Source: a virus. From it: a DNA stretch of 21,771 nt. The notes under the pieces were generated by a model. That model was not told the DNA's origin. It was given only the letters and a program-made list of their open reading frames with translations, and did no database searches. The position numbers and the translations under genes were made by a program. Each line of letters starts with the position of its first letter. Position 1 is the first letter of the stretch. The stretch lies in IMG/VR virus record IMGVR_UViG_3300035181_001449, positions 1-21,771 of that record; one strand, 5' to 3'. Below are positions 1 through 7,521 of the stretch, one piece after another.

Positions 1-262
1 TCAAAGCCTTTAACCCAAACTTTCGATTAAAAAATCTAGCATAGAAACCACCCATCGAATGACCAACTAAAACGATTTCATCGTTTTGAACTATGAGTTC
101 ATTGAGTCTGGCTAAGTGAGTAACAAACGTACCTTCAATATCACGGTGATTTACTTCATCACAAATCAGCTCATAACCTTTCTCATCACAGTACTTTTTA
201 AGAGCAATGTATTTGCTTGATCTCTTTGAAGAGTCTAACCCATGATAAAAAATAATTTTCAT
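1..262 (-). CDS. Alpha/beta-hydrolase (YqiA/UPF0227-like esterase), 5' part only
   Basis: The first 87 residues are visible; the gene runs off the left edge. The protein starts MKIIFYHGLDSS, which fits the first beta strand and oxyanion-hole HG motif of the alpha/beta-hydrolase fold. At residues 67-72 it has GHSMGG, the nucleophile elbow, with Ser69 as the expected catalytic serine. The short distance between the two motifs is typical of compact YqiA/UPF0227-type esterases. The Asp and His of the triad would lie outside the window. A GGAA stretch precedes the ATG. It is divergently oriented from the structural gene at 358. Substrate cannot be predicted; lipid, peptidoglycan or DNA-modification roles are all possible. 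The hydrolase fold is secure; the subfamily is a guess. Confidence 0.8.
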   Translation of the reverse strand, partial: MKIIFYHGLDSSKRSSKYIALKKYCDEKGYELICDEVNHRDIEGTFVTHLARLNELIVQNDEIVLVGHSMGGFYARFFNRKFGLKAL

Positions 263-357
263 TTAATTCCAAGTTTATTACAATATAAGATAATAAATAA
301 TATCATATCTTACCATAGTTGTAAACACAAATTTATCTTTTATAGGAATTCCTTGAT
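263..357. promoter_or_regulatory. Divergent intergenic region, probable promoters
   Basis: This very AT-rich gap separates the minus-strand hydrolase from the plus-strand structural gene, so each needs a promoter here. On the plus strand AATAAATA at 292-299 differs by one base from the T4 late promoter core TATAAATA and would start a short leader ending in AGGA before the ATG at 358. In DNA this AT-rich, such matches are common by chance. Confidence 0.3.
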
Positions 358-2250
358 ATGGCACAAAAACCATTTGCCGCTCACTCAGGGATTGAGATTA
401 TCGGAGAGTTTAACACTCAAATGATAAACGGATCTGCAGATCCATCTCAATCTCCAGGTATTGCTGCACCTGCTAGCTCTTGCTACACTCAGTCAGTTCT
501 AAATGCTGACAATATAACTTATACAGTAACAATCTATGACAAGTTTGGTCCAAATGATACTGACTGGAAAGCAAGAACGTCAAGTAATTTACTGGGAACA
601 CCTACTGACGGCACTTACACTGACGGATTGTTTCAGTTCACTTCAACAACAAAAACAGGTGATGCTGTAGACACGATCAATGAGTTCTTATCGCTGATGG
701 CTCCTCCTGCAGCTCCGGCTCTTTCTGACTTGGAATCAACGTTAACAGGTGCTACGGGTAAATTAAGCTTTGATCTTAGTCATCCGATCTCAGGATATTC
801 TTATGACAATGCGGTCGCCATTAATACGACCATATCTAAGTCAGGTAATGATCTAGGTATCTTTAATAACTCAACTACGATCACCGGGATCTTAAACAAC
901 AATATTACAGCTAATTCTAGCAACGCTTGGCCAGCTAAAGCGTTTGGACCAGGTGATAATGGAACCCTTGAACTATTCGTAAACGGGACTCAAGTACACT
1001 CAGTTGATCTTTCAACGTTTGGATCTGGAGCTACAGTAACAGGTGGAAGTGGATTTTCATTATCAGCAGCAACTCCCGTTCAGTTTAGTAACGGAAATCA
1101 ATTTCCTGCATTAACTTATAGAACTGGTACTGTTGCAATTGCAGCTGCTGCTCAACGTCCTGGATATAACTACGCTACTGTAACTCAAATAATAAGTGGA
1201 GTTCCACAAACAACTAACATGTATTATTGGTACGTTGACGTTGATGCTACTGCAATGACAGCAACTGCAACTTCTCTGACGCCTACAATGTCAGGTAGTA
1301 GATACTTGTCAGGTGTTCAATATTATAATAGTGGAAGTTTACGTCTTCAAGCTGCAGTTCATGCAGCTTATCAAGATGTTTATAGTGCTTCTAGTTCAGC
1401 AGTAATGATTACCAGCTCACAAGCAACGTTTACTTCCTTATCAATCCCTAACACAACTTCTAATACAGCTGATTTACCTGTTGATGTTTCAGCAAATCTA
1501 TTAAATTCAATTAGATTGCTTGGAGTTGCCCCTACAGCATCTTTATCAGTTCTTCACCCGATCAAGACAACTCTTACAGTATCAGGGATCACTTCAACTA
1601 AAGTTTTATATGATCCGATCGTATCTTCATCTGATCTTGTTGAAGATTTTAACGTTGAAACATATCGAGTTTCAACAGTACCTTCTACCGCGGCAGCTGC
1701 ACCTACTGCTTATGACAGTACTGTAAGTATCTTTGGATCCGGAGATCTACAAGTCTACAATGGTGGTTTAACATATCCTAAACTTGATCTACGTTCAGTT
1801 GCTGACGGAGGTATGATTGATAACGCTCCATTAGGAAACCCAAACTACACAGGAGCATCAGGAACTCGTACGTTTATCCGGGTATTCCAAAACAACAGCG
1901 GTCAAACTCGTGCAAACTTTAAGATCAACATCACAGGAGCTTCTACTACCTTCGTTGCAGCAGGTGCTACCAGTGGAAATAATCTTTCAGTTGAAATGAA
2001 ATTCCCACAGGGTAATCTTTCAGCCGGTACAGGATGGATGGATGCTTATGGTGATTTCGCTACTGGTCAATGGAGTGATGGGGCTGGTGCTAGATCTGAA
2101 ACATTGGGTGCCGGTAGAGCTCTATCAACTGACTGGGGTTTAACGATCGGAACACAAACAATTGCAATAGGTGAACGTGTTTATCTTCGAATCACAGCAC
2201 CTGCAACGTGGACTGGGACACTTTACTCAATCACGTTCACTTGGCTATAA
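358..2250 (+). CDS. Virion structural protein, fibre/tail-like
   Basis: 630 residues, rich in Thr, Ser, Ala, Asn and Gly with alternating beta-strand-like segments and no catalytic motif, as in phage fibre and baseplate-associated proteins. The N terminus (MAQKPFAAHSGIEIIGEFN) resembles the short conserved lead-in KPF..xxGxEIxG seen at the start of many T4-like virion proteins. Around residues 103-125 the segment DAVDTINEFLSLMAPPAAPALSDL matches in style a helix-plus-proline-linker region (DAVDELNE.L..LAPAPPPNLS) that I associate with large-phage structural proteins. The middle and C-terminal parts look like repeated beta domains, ending SITFTWL. An AGGA stretch lies upstream of the ATG. It is followed after 12 bases by another structural gene. 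A structural role is likely; the exact virion position is unknown. Confidence 0.75.
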   Translation: MAQKPFAAHSGIEIIGEFNTQMINGSADPSQSPGIAAPASSCYTQSVLNADNITYTVTIYDKFGPNDTDWKARTSSNLLGTPTDGTYTDGLFQFTSTTKTGDAVDTINEFLSLMAPPAAPALSDLESTLTGATGKLSFDLSHPISGYSYDNAVAINTTISKSGNDLGIFNNSTTITGILNNNITANSSNAWPAKAFGPGDNGTLELFVNGTQVHSVDLSTFGSGATVTGGSGFSLSAATPVQFSNGNQFPALTYRTGTVAIAAAAQRPGYNYATVTQIISGVPQTTNMYYWYVDVDATAMTATATSLTPTMSGSRYLSGVQYYNSGSLRLQAAVHAAYQDVYSASSSAVMITSSQATFTSLSIPNTTSNTADLPVDVSANLLNSIRLLGVAPTASLSVLHPIKTTLTVSGITSTKVLYDPIVSSSDLVEDFNVETYRVSTVPSTAAAAPTAYDSTVSIFGSGDLQVYNGGLTYPKLDLRSVADGGMIDNAPLGNPNYTGASGTRTFIRVFQNNSGQTRANFKINITGASTTFVAAGATSGNNLSVEMKFPQGNLSAGTGWMDAYGDFATGQWSDGAGARSETLGAGRALSTDWGLTIGTQTIAIGERVYLRITAPATWTGTLYSITFTWL

Positions 2251-2262
2251 TGGGAGAATGAC

Positions 2263-3180
2263 ATGTCACTAACTACACAAACGATGTCTGTTGCTTCAAT
2301 GAAGAAGGTGTTGGGTATTGCTCACACTGATGACAATAAGGGCCCAGGTAATGAAGCTTTTAGAACAGGATTTTCAGTTTCTGGTTCAACCGTTTTCGGG
2401 GGAGACGTTCCTAGCACTCCTACAAAGAACGCCCTGTATGATCTAACAGGTTCAGTCGAATTTGTTCGATTAAAAATGGTGCTTGATCCTACGTCAAATG
2501 GATTTGCTTACACTGCACAGTTACCAAATGACTATCAAACAGCATCTTCTAATCCAAATAAAGCAAAATCTTATTTTGCAAACAATGAACGCTTAGTTGA
2601 TTCTGCCGGTAAACTTCAAATTATCCCAGCTTCATTCGGACCTCTATATGAAGCGATCCCTTATTCAGGTGGAACTAGTGCTAAAGGGTCAGGAACTTTG
2701 ATCCCACCAGCATCTGCCCGAGATTGGATCATTGATCCATTTAACGGTGTGATTTTCCAACAACAAACGGGTACTTCAATTGACTATCTTGAGTGTTATA
2801 TTTGGGTAGGAGACTTTGTAACTGATCAGTTAGCAGCGCTTACAGTTTCAGCCAACAATGCTTTTGTAGAAGGATCAACGTTAATACCAGCGATTAACCA
2901 GTATTATGTAGTTGACACTGTACCCAGTGTAAATCCAGACTTGAACGTGATTCAATGGTTTATTTCTACGTTTAATGCAGGTTCTGCTCAAACTACTGAA
3001 GTAACTGCAATGAAGTCAGGAACTGCTGTAACTAATAATAAGTTTAGCAATCTATTGATAGGTTCTAACTTACTTGATGTTCAAGTAGATCTTGACTCTA
3101 CTACTCATGACTTGCGGTTGCTTGCAAAGCCAACGGTTGCAGGAATTACTGTCGAGATAAAACGATTAGTAGTGATCTAA
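2263..3180 (+). CDS. Virion structural protein
   Basis: 305 residues with the same low-charge, Thr/Ser/Asn/Gly-rich composition as the preceding gene and no enzymatic motif. The ATG follows GGGAG at good spacing, only 12 bases after the upstream stop, so the two are co-transcribed and probably belong to the same virion substructure. The first 30 residues mix SVASMKKVLGIAH with a Gly/Asn-rich stretch; the central part has many aromatic residues (DWIIDPFNGVIFQQ) suggesting a packed beta domain. A strong hairpin terminator begins 5 bases after the stop codon. I do not recognise a named family. Calling it structural rests on composition and on its partner gene. Confidence 0.65.
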   Translation: MSLTTQTMSVASMKKVLGIAHTDDNKGPGNEAFRTGFSVSGSTVFGGDVPSTPTKNALYDLTGSVEFVRLKMVLDPTSNGFAYTAQLPNDYQTASSNPNKAKSYFANNERLVDSAGKLQIIPASFGPLYEAIPYSGGTSAKGSGTLIPPASARDWIIDPFNGVIFQQQTGTSIDYLECYIWVGDFVTDQLAALTVSANNAFVEGSTLIPAINQYYVVDTVPSVNPDLNVIQWFISTFNAGSAQTTEVTAMKSGTAVTNNKFSNLLIGSNLLDVQVDLDSTTHDLRLLAKPTVAGITVEIKRLVVI

Positions 3181-3184
3181 AATA

Positions 3185-3213
3185 AGAAAGGGCTACATTT
3201 TGTAGCCCTTTCT
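3185..3213. terminator. Rho-independent terminator, probably bidirectional
   Basis: A perfect 13-bp stem (AGAAAGGGCTACA at 3185-3197 pairing with 3201-3213) encloses a 3-nt loop. The arm ends in CCCTTTCT on the plus strand, and the mirrored A-rich side gives a T-rich tail on the minus strand. It closes the structural operon ending at 3180. The core GGGCTACA/TGTAGCCC recurs in the terminator at 5022-5047. Confidence 0.85.
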
Positions 3214-3267
3214 GATTATTGACTTACACACATTTGTTGTTTTAATTTAGACATTAGTAAAATTATT

Positions 3268-3480
3268 ATGATTCAAAGATTCATTAGATTCACCGCACAG
3301 CATGACCTAAATACGCAGCCAGCTGACTGTATGTGCTGTACCTACCAAGATAAGCACACTGAGATGGCCTGGATGATGTGGCAATGGATATGGAGAGCAC
3401 AAAGTGAGAACCGAGCATCTGGTATGGGTCGTGATAGCGATCCCAATGATTCTGTTTCTGGTAATGATGATATTAAGTGA
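3268..3480 (+). CDS. Hypothetical 70-aa protein (uncertain)
   Basis: This frame encodes 70 residues with an unusual profile: CMCC at 22-25, a Trp-rich core (WMMWQWIW, residues 35-42), and an acidic Asp/Ser/Asn-rich tail ending NDDIK. That bias looks more like a real protein than the overlapping minus-strand frame, which has no convincing pattern. However, there is no Shine-Dalgarno sequence before the ATG, and it lies just after the terminator of the structural operon, so it would need its own promoter; TTGACT near 3219 is a possible -35 but no good -10 follows. It points toward the minus-strand lipoprotein gene. Function unknown; it may be non-coding. Confidence 0.4.
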   Translation: MIQRFIRFTAQHDLNTQPADCMCCTYQDKHTEMAWMMWQWIWRAQSENRASGMGRDSDPNDSVSGNDDIK

Positions 3481-3518
3481 TCTTGTGCACGGAAGAAAGA
3501 TATAAGCATCATCACCAA

Positions 3519-3662
3519 TCAATTACTGTAGCATTGGAACAGGTAATGCTGTACCGTACATTCATGAATCGCTATCAATTCATCTTCATGTGAAGGTTGA
3601 TGTTCAATACATGTACACCCTGTCAATGATAGAAGTATCATGATTTTAAGCATCATTTTCAT
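3519..3662 (-). CDS. Small lipoprotein, 47 aa
   Basis: A 47-residue ORF starts with MKMMLKIMILLSLTGC: a Lys-flanked hydrophobic stretch ending in the lipobox LTGC with Cys16 as the lipidated residue, followed by a short polar peptide containing three more cysteines. The ATG is preceded by AGAGG seven bases upstream, a very good ribosome-binding site that overlaps the stop codon of the AAA+ ATPase gene, so the two are translationally linked. Phage lipoproteins of this size include outer-membrane spanins and superinfection-exclusion proteins. No proline-rich Rz1-like segment is visible, so the spanin label would be a guess. The lipoprotein signal is clear; the role is not. Confidence 0.65.
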   Translation of the reverse strand: MKMMLKIMILLSLTGCTCIEHQPSHEDELIAIHECTVQHYLFQCYSN

Positions 3663-3672
3663 TTCATCACCT

Positions 3673-4965
3673 CTACAAAAAATTCATGTCAACAACAATA
3701 TTCTTAGTATAAAGTTTTTGGTTGATATAAGACCGTTGTCTCGATGTAAATAATCCACCGATCTTAGATAAGATTATCACGATCTGTTGAAAATTAGTTT
3801 GTTTACCCCCTGCAGCACCTTCAATTCCCCAAAAGATTCGTTCTAACGTCTTACCTTGAACAGTGATCATCACATCAGCACAACGATTCGCAAGTTTAGC
3901 AATCAAATTATGTTTAATGTTTGATAAAGTTCTGAGATCATTTTCTAGGTTACCACCACCCTTATAAAGCAGATCTAGATGAACGTTGTTGATGATCGCA
4001 GCAGTTCCTTGATTCCCTTTGTCGTTTGGAAGCTTATCAATTAGTTCTTCAATTGAATTAACTACTTCAAACCCTTGTTTTTTAGCATATAGAAAATCAG
4101 AAAATGGTTCAACTAATTCTTTAGGAAGCTTTTGACCGTACTTCATAAAAAAGTCAATCGCTACAGAACTATTAGCTTTGACCATCTCTAGTAATCTTGT
4201 TGCGTTATTAATATCTTTTACAAATAGCTCAGCAGCAGCATCATCATTGATCTGCTTTAACGTCTCATGAAACGGGAGTGACTTTAACATTCCACGTAGT
4301 TTAGATACATTAGACTCTACAGGTAAAAAGTCTTCAAGTCGACACCCCTTTTCTTGGGCGTCAGCTGCATATTCTAAGCGTCGAGGTGACACCATCTTTT
4401 GAATCTCTTCAGGAAGATCTCCCCACCAGCTAATAAATATCGGTCCAGTGATCGGGTATTTTTCTAAGAAGTAGTCTTCATCAACCTTATACGGAATCTT
4501 ATAGTGAACTTGAAATCGATCAATATGTGCAGGATCAAGGTGATTTACTGAATATGTATCATTATCATCTTCTGGGTTAATTGCAGCCCAGATCACTTTA
4601 AGATTGTTAAGCTTATGTCCATTAATTGACTTGAACTGGATAAGTTCAAGTGTTGCATTAACAATTTTATCAGCGGAACGATTAAATTCATCAATAAAGA
4701 TTGCTTCTACCTCTCCATCTACTACCCAACGAGGTCGAATCAATTCTAATACAGAGCCAGTCGGCTCTTCTATCACCTTTGGTACTCCAACAAAGTCAAC
4801 CCAGGGATCCAGCGTTGACGCGCTTAAATATAAGTACTTTAAACCAGCTTCTTCAAAAACCTGTTTTATGACTGTAGTTTTACCGATCCCATGCAAACCT
4901 ATGAACAGGACATTGTAATTATGGGCGAGATACTGCTTCAATCGAGCTTTATTGATGATAGCCAT
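3673..4965 (-). CDS. MoxR-like AAA+ ATPase
   Basis: 430 residues. The N-terminal two-fifths is a clear AAA+ module of the MoxR/dynein-related (AAA_5) group: Walker A GLHGIGKTT at 23-31, Walker B AIFIDE at 88-93, sensor-1 Asn at about 130 in WAAIN, and DPAHIDRF at 144-151 with a candidate arginine finger. MoxR proteins usually remodel or chaperone another protein, often one with a von Willebrand A domain. No VWA gene is visible here; the only coupled neighbour is a 47-aa lipoprotein. The C-terminal 230 residues are helical and unassigned. A GAGGAA site precedes the ATG, and a good promoter lies about 25 bases upstream. The ATPase call is secure; the target is unknown. Confidence 0.85.
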   Translation of the reverse strand: MAIINKARLKQYLAHNYNVLFIGLHGIGKTTVIKQVFEEAGLKYLYLSASTLDPWVDFVGVPKVIEEPTGSVLELIRPRWVVDGEVEAIFIDEFNRSADKIVNATLELIQFKSINGHKLNNLKVIWAAINPEDDNDTYSVNHLDPAHIDRFQVHYKIPYKVDEDYFLEKYPITGPIFISWWGDLPEEIQKMVSPRRLEYAADAQEKGCRLEDFLPVESNVSKLRGMLKSLPFHETLKQINDDAAAELFVKDINNATRLLEMVKANSSVAIDFFMKYGQKLPKELVEPFSDFLYAKKQGFEVVNSIEELIDKLPNDKGNQGTAAIINNVHLDLLYKGGGNLENDLRTLSNIKHNLIAKLANRCADVMITVQGKTLERIFWGIEGAAGGKQTNFQQIVIILSKIGGLFTSRQRSYINQKLYTKNIVVDMNFL

Positions 4966-4988
4966 CTAAATTCCTCAAGTATAGTGAT

Positions 4989-4994
4989 ATTATA
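4989..4994 (-). promoter_or_regulatory. Extended -10 promoter for the AAA+ ATPase gene
   Basis: On the minus strand the sequence TGATATAAT gives a perfect TATAAT with the TGn extension. TGTACA 17 bases upstream matches four of six -35 positions. Transcription would begin about 16 bases before the ATG at 4965. The -10 lies within the perfect palindrome TGATAT-T-ATATCA, a possible operator. Confidence 0.55.
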
Positions 4995-5021
4995 TCATAC
5001 TATTTAGAAGATGTACATAAG

Positions 5022-5047
5022 AAAAGGGCTACATTTGTAGCCCTTTT
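5022..5047. terminator. Rho-independent terminator, probably bidirectional
   Basis: A 12-bp stem (AAAAGGGCTACA at 5022-5033 with 5036-5047) has a very tight loop and A/T-rich flanks on both sides. It lies between the 96-aa gene ending at 5116 and the promoter of the ATPase gene, so it separates two minus-strand units. Its GGGCTACA core is the same as in the 3185-3213 terminator. Confidence 0.8.
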
Positions 5048-5115
5048 TAAAACTTGAATACAATTTCAGTACGATTCATTAATTATTGTGTAACTAATGA
5101 ATCTGCACTTATATT

Positions 5116-5406
5116 TTAGACAAGGGTTAGACCATAAGCTGTGTTGATCTGTGAAACTGCAGTAAGTCGAACGTCATTTAATTTGTTTAACGTCAAGTCA
5201 GGGATCAAGTTACTTGGATAAGAAACTTTCACCACAAAGTCATTTGTTTTTTCATTGTTTGGGTGATTCCCCATTTGAACTACGATTTTAGGATTTACCA
5301 GTGAAACGTCATGAGTGAAGGGAATCAACTCAATACCGTCTAAGATTAAAGCACCTGTACTTTCATGACACTTTATAACATACAACATTCCAATAGGTGA
5401 AGACAT
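5116..5406 (-). CDS. Hypothetical 96-aa phage protein
   Basis: A compact 96-residue protein beginning MSSPIGMLYVIKCHES, with alternating hydrophobic and polar residues suggesting a small beta-rich fold, and ending INTAYGLTLV. No catalytic motif, signal peptide or membrane segment is visible. The ATG has a strong AGGAG site seven bases upstream, and that site overlaps the stop codon (TAG at 5416-5418) of the interrupted upstream ORF, so the two are coupled. A TATAAATA sequence about 30 bases upstream would suit late transcription. A terminator hairpin follows 70 bases after the stop. I do not recognise the family. Confidence 0.7.
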   Translation of the reverse strand: MSSPIGMLYVIKCHESTGALILDGIELIPFTHDVSLVNPKIVVQMGNHPNNEKTNDFVVKVSYPSNLIPDLTLNKLNDVRLTAVSQINTAYGLTLV

Positions 5407-5415
5407 GTGAAACTC

Positions 5416-5682
5416 CTAAATTATGAGATTATTTTTATTTATATTTACTTTACTGAGTTCATCTTGAACTAATCTATTGATCTCTTTTTCTGTGAAAATA
5501 TGAAGCTTATACATCTCACACATTCCTGTATTGTCATCTAAGAATGTTACTTTTCGTCTTTCTCCAGGGTCTTCAGTAAATTCAGGAGACAGCATAGGGA
5601 TAGTACAAGCATAACCAAAATACTATCTAAATGAACCTTTAGCAAATGATTCATTAGAAGGATGACATCCTACATAAATCAT
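5416..5682 (-). pseudogene. ORF interrupted by an in-frame amber codon
   Basis: Reading from ATG at 5682 gives 19 residues (MIYVGCHPSNESFAKGSFR), then TAG at 5623-5625. The same frame then continues protein-like for 68 more codons (YFGYACTIPMLSPEF... ending NKNNLII) to a TAG at 5416-5418 that overlaps the ribosome-binding site of the next gene. Acidic/basic composition and normal codon use continue across the stop, and the downstream junction is the tidy overlap expected of a real gene. Other genes here end in TAG, so general amber recoding is unlikely. A recent nonsense mutation, a sequencing error, or translation of only the C-terminal part from ATG at about 5595 (59 aa, no clear ribosome-binding site) are all possible. 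Family unknown. Confidence 0.55.
5436..5443 (-). promoter_or_regulatory. T4-late-like promoter core TATAAATA
   Basis: The minus strand reads TATAAATA here, the exact T4 late promoter core, about 30 bases before the 96-aa gene at 5406 and with AGGAG between. It sits inside the end of the amber-interrupted ORF. A few such octamers are expected by chance in 22 kb of AT-rich DNA, so spacing is the main support. Confidence 0.35.
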
Positions 5683-5721
5683 ATACTCGCAGGTGTTATA
5701 GCTCTTTTATTAAAGACCACT

Positions 5722-6894
5722 TTAGAAATCAATCAAGTTTCCTTCATCAACAGTAGTGTCAAGTACATTGATCAAGTAGTCAGTCAAGTCTTTTTCTTGT
5801 GGAGCAGCTTGAGTATCTTCTGCGCTCAACCAAGTTGTCATCCAACCGAACGGATCAGCATTAGTGTCATACTTTGGTTTCAACCCTACTGACTTCATGC
5901 GCTTGTTGGCGATAAACTCAAGATACTTACAAAGCAAGTTCTCATTCAACCCGATGATTGATCCATCTTTAAAGAGATACTTAGCCCAGTCTTTCTCTTG
6001 TTGTACTACTTCATCAAAGAGTGCAATTACAGTGTCAGCTTCTTCTTCAATGATCTTCTTAAAGTCAGGATCATTTTCTTTTTTCAAATTTCTAAGAATG
6101 TTTACAGTAATCCCTACATGCTGTGCTTCATCACGCGCAATCAACTTGATAATGTCAGCATTCCCTTTCATCTTCCCTTGTTGACCAAATGCAAAACTAC
6201 AAGCAAACGATACGTAAAATCGAATTGACTCTAACGCATACACAGAGAACAGAGCTAGATAAAGCTTTCGCTTCAGCTCATACATAGATAGAGTTAGCTC
6301 TTTCTTGTCAGGTGAATTACCCAGTGCATTACCTGTAGCAGGATCAATCTCACAACTTACAATCTCATGATAACCTGGACCAAGAACTCTAACTTGCTCG
6401 GAATACTGAATAAAATCATCATAGTAGTGTACAATCGTGTTTGCTCGACTCATGATGTTTTCATCATCGATGATCGTATCAAACACGATTGACGGATCTG
6501 GGAAAATATTCTGTAAGATCCACTGGTAAGATTGTGAGTGAATCTGCTCAAATGCAGCCCACCAGATCACTGTAGCTTCAAGCTCAGGTAAACTGATCCA
6601 GGGTAAGAACGCGATCAAGGGAGCATGTTGATTCACAGAATCAAGTAACACCTGGTAAGAGATGTTCTTCATGAAGATATGTTTTTCATGAGGTGCTAGA
6701 GATTTAAAGTCACTAGCATCTTTCTGTAGACTGATCTCTTCAGGATTCCAAAAGAAGCTCTTTTGAAGCTTTGTTTGTTTATTGAATATTGAGTACTTTT
6801 GAATATCATATCGTGCAATGTTCTGATGTTCACCGAAGAACATCGGTTGCTGATTCAAGACAACTTTGTTAACGTTAAAAACACTGTATTCCAT
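5722..6894 (-). CDS. nrdB: Class Ia ribonucleotide reductase, beta subunit
   Basis: 390 residues, close to E. coli and T4 NrdB in length and sequence. The di-iron ligands are present: Asp62 (SDFKSL), Glu116 and His119 (FEQIHSQSY), Glu222 (ALESIRFY), and Glu256/His259 (ARDEAQH). The radical tyrosine is Tyr123. The protein should therefore form the tyrosyl-radical cofactor and hand it to NrdA for making deoxynucleotides. The C terminus, DEGNLIDF, is where beta subunits dock on alpha; it ends at the Phe, shorter than E. coli, and resembles the LLEF tail of four other proteins here. The start follows the upstream stop by 3 bases, with GAGG inside the last codons of the upstream gene. Confidence 0.96.
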   Translation of the reverse strand: MEYSVFNVNKVVLNQQPMFFGEHQNIARYDIQKYSIFNKQTKLQKSFFWNPEEISLQKDASDFKSLAPHEKHIFMKNISYQVLLDSVNQHAPLIAFLPWISLPELEATVIWWAAFEQIHSQSYQWILQNIFPDPSIVFDTIIDDENIMSRANTIVHYYDDFIQYSEQVRVLGPGYHEIVSCEIDPATGNALGNSPDKKELTLSMYELKRKLYLALFSVYALESIRFYVSFACSFAFGQQGKMKGNADIIKLIARDEAQHVGITVNILRNLKKENDPDFKKIIEEEADTVIALFDEVVQQEKDWAKYLFKDGSIIGLNENLLCKYLEFIANKRMKSVGLKPKYDTNADPFGWMTTWLSAEDTQAAPQEKDLTDYLINVLDTTVDEGNLIDF

Positions 6895-6897
6895 ATA

Positions 6898-7431
6898 TTA
6901 CCTCGTTTTAATGTCTGGTATAGTACTGTCATCGATCATGTTCATTGTTAAAAGCTGTTCATCTATAAATTCGTTGCTTTCAAATTTGATCTTAGAAACA
7001 ATGAACTCTAATCCATGCTGATCTTTATTGTCATAAACTTTACCACCAACTTTCTTAGAAAGTTTATCAGCTAAGAAAAAATAAATTTTAGCTTTAGTGT
7101 CAAGTTCTTTCTTTGAACTACTATGTCTTGATATGGCTGAAAAGAAAAATGCATCATATTCATGATATTTTTCAGCAAGAGCGTTAGCTACAACTCCATA
7201 AATTTTAAATGGAAGATCTATATCACCTATAGTAGAATGTGTAGCTTCATCACTTAAATCAGTTCTAAAAAATGATATTTCTGCAGTGTTCTTACCTTTT
7301 AGTTCAGTTATATGTATAGGTTTATTTTCAATTTGAATAGTATATTGAAATTCTCCATACTTAAAAGAGCAAAGTTTATATCTTCCATTACGTTGCCATT
7401 CTAGATCAATTGAAGTATCAAAAAATTTCAT
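6898..7431 (-). CDS. Hypothetical 177-aa protein, distant relative of the 171-aa tandem pair
   Basis: Lies between nrdA and nrdB and ends 3 bases before nrdB, supplying its ribosome-binding site. The order of features matches the two paralogues at 16879-17917: an N-terminal beta segment with an aromatic-Gly pair (KYGEFQYTIQI), then AEISFFR, a Gly before a K/R-I pair, a VANALAEKYHEYDAFFFSA segment like VAEAC....CDVIALAAA, then a helix before a basic tail. Large phages carry many proteins of this pattern whose function is, as far as I know, unestablished; an acetyltransferase-like fold has seemed possible. The match is by eye and weak. No clear ribosome-binding site precedes the ATG. A 15-codon mini-ORF (MNPNFDNDWILLKNE) lies upstream. 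Confidence 0.7.
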   Translation of the reverse strand: MKFFDTSIDLEWQRNGRYKLCSFKYGEFQYTIQIENKPIHITELKGKNTAEISFFRTDLSDEATHSTIGDIDLPFKIYGVVANALAEKYHEYDAFFFSAISRHSSSKKELDTKAKIYFFLADKLSKKVGGKVYDNKDQHGLEFIVSKIKFESNEFIDEQLLTMNMIDDSTIPDIKTR

Positions 7432-7521
7432 TTATTTTCATATCAAAATCTTATTCATTTTTCAATAAAATCCAATCATTATCAAAATTAGGATTCATTT
7501 ATATTTTACACATTGTAAAAT

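Noticed and set aside
3307-3522. 71-aa minus-strand frame (TTG start) overlapping the end of the small lipoprotein gene
   Set aside because: It has a start overlapping the lipoprotein stop, but no protein-like pattern, and overlaps a better plus-strand frame; most likely a shadow.
4604-4918. 104-aa plus-strand frame within the ATPase gene
   Set aside because: It is antisense to a well-supported gene with clear Walker motifs; no independent support.
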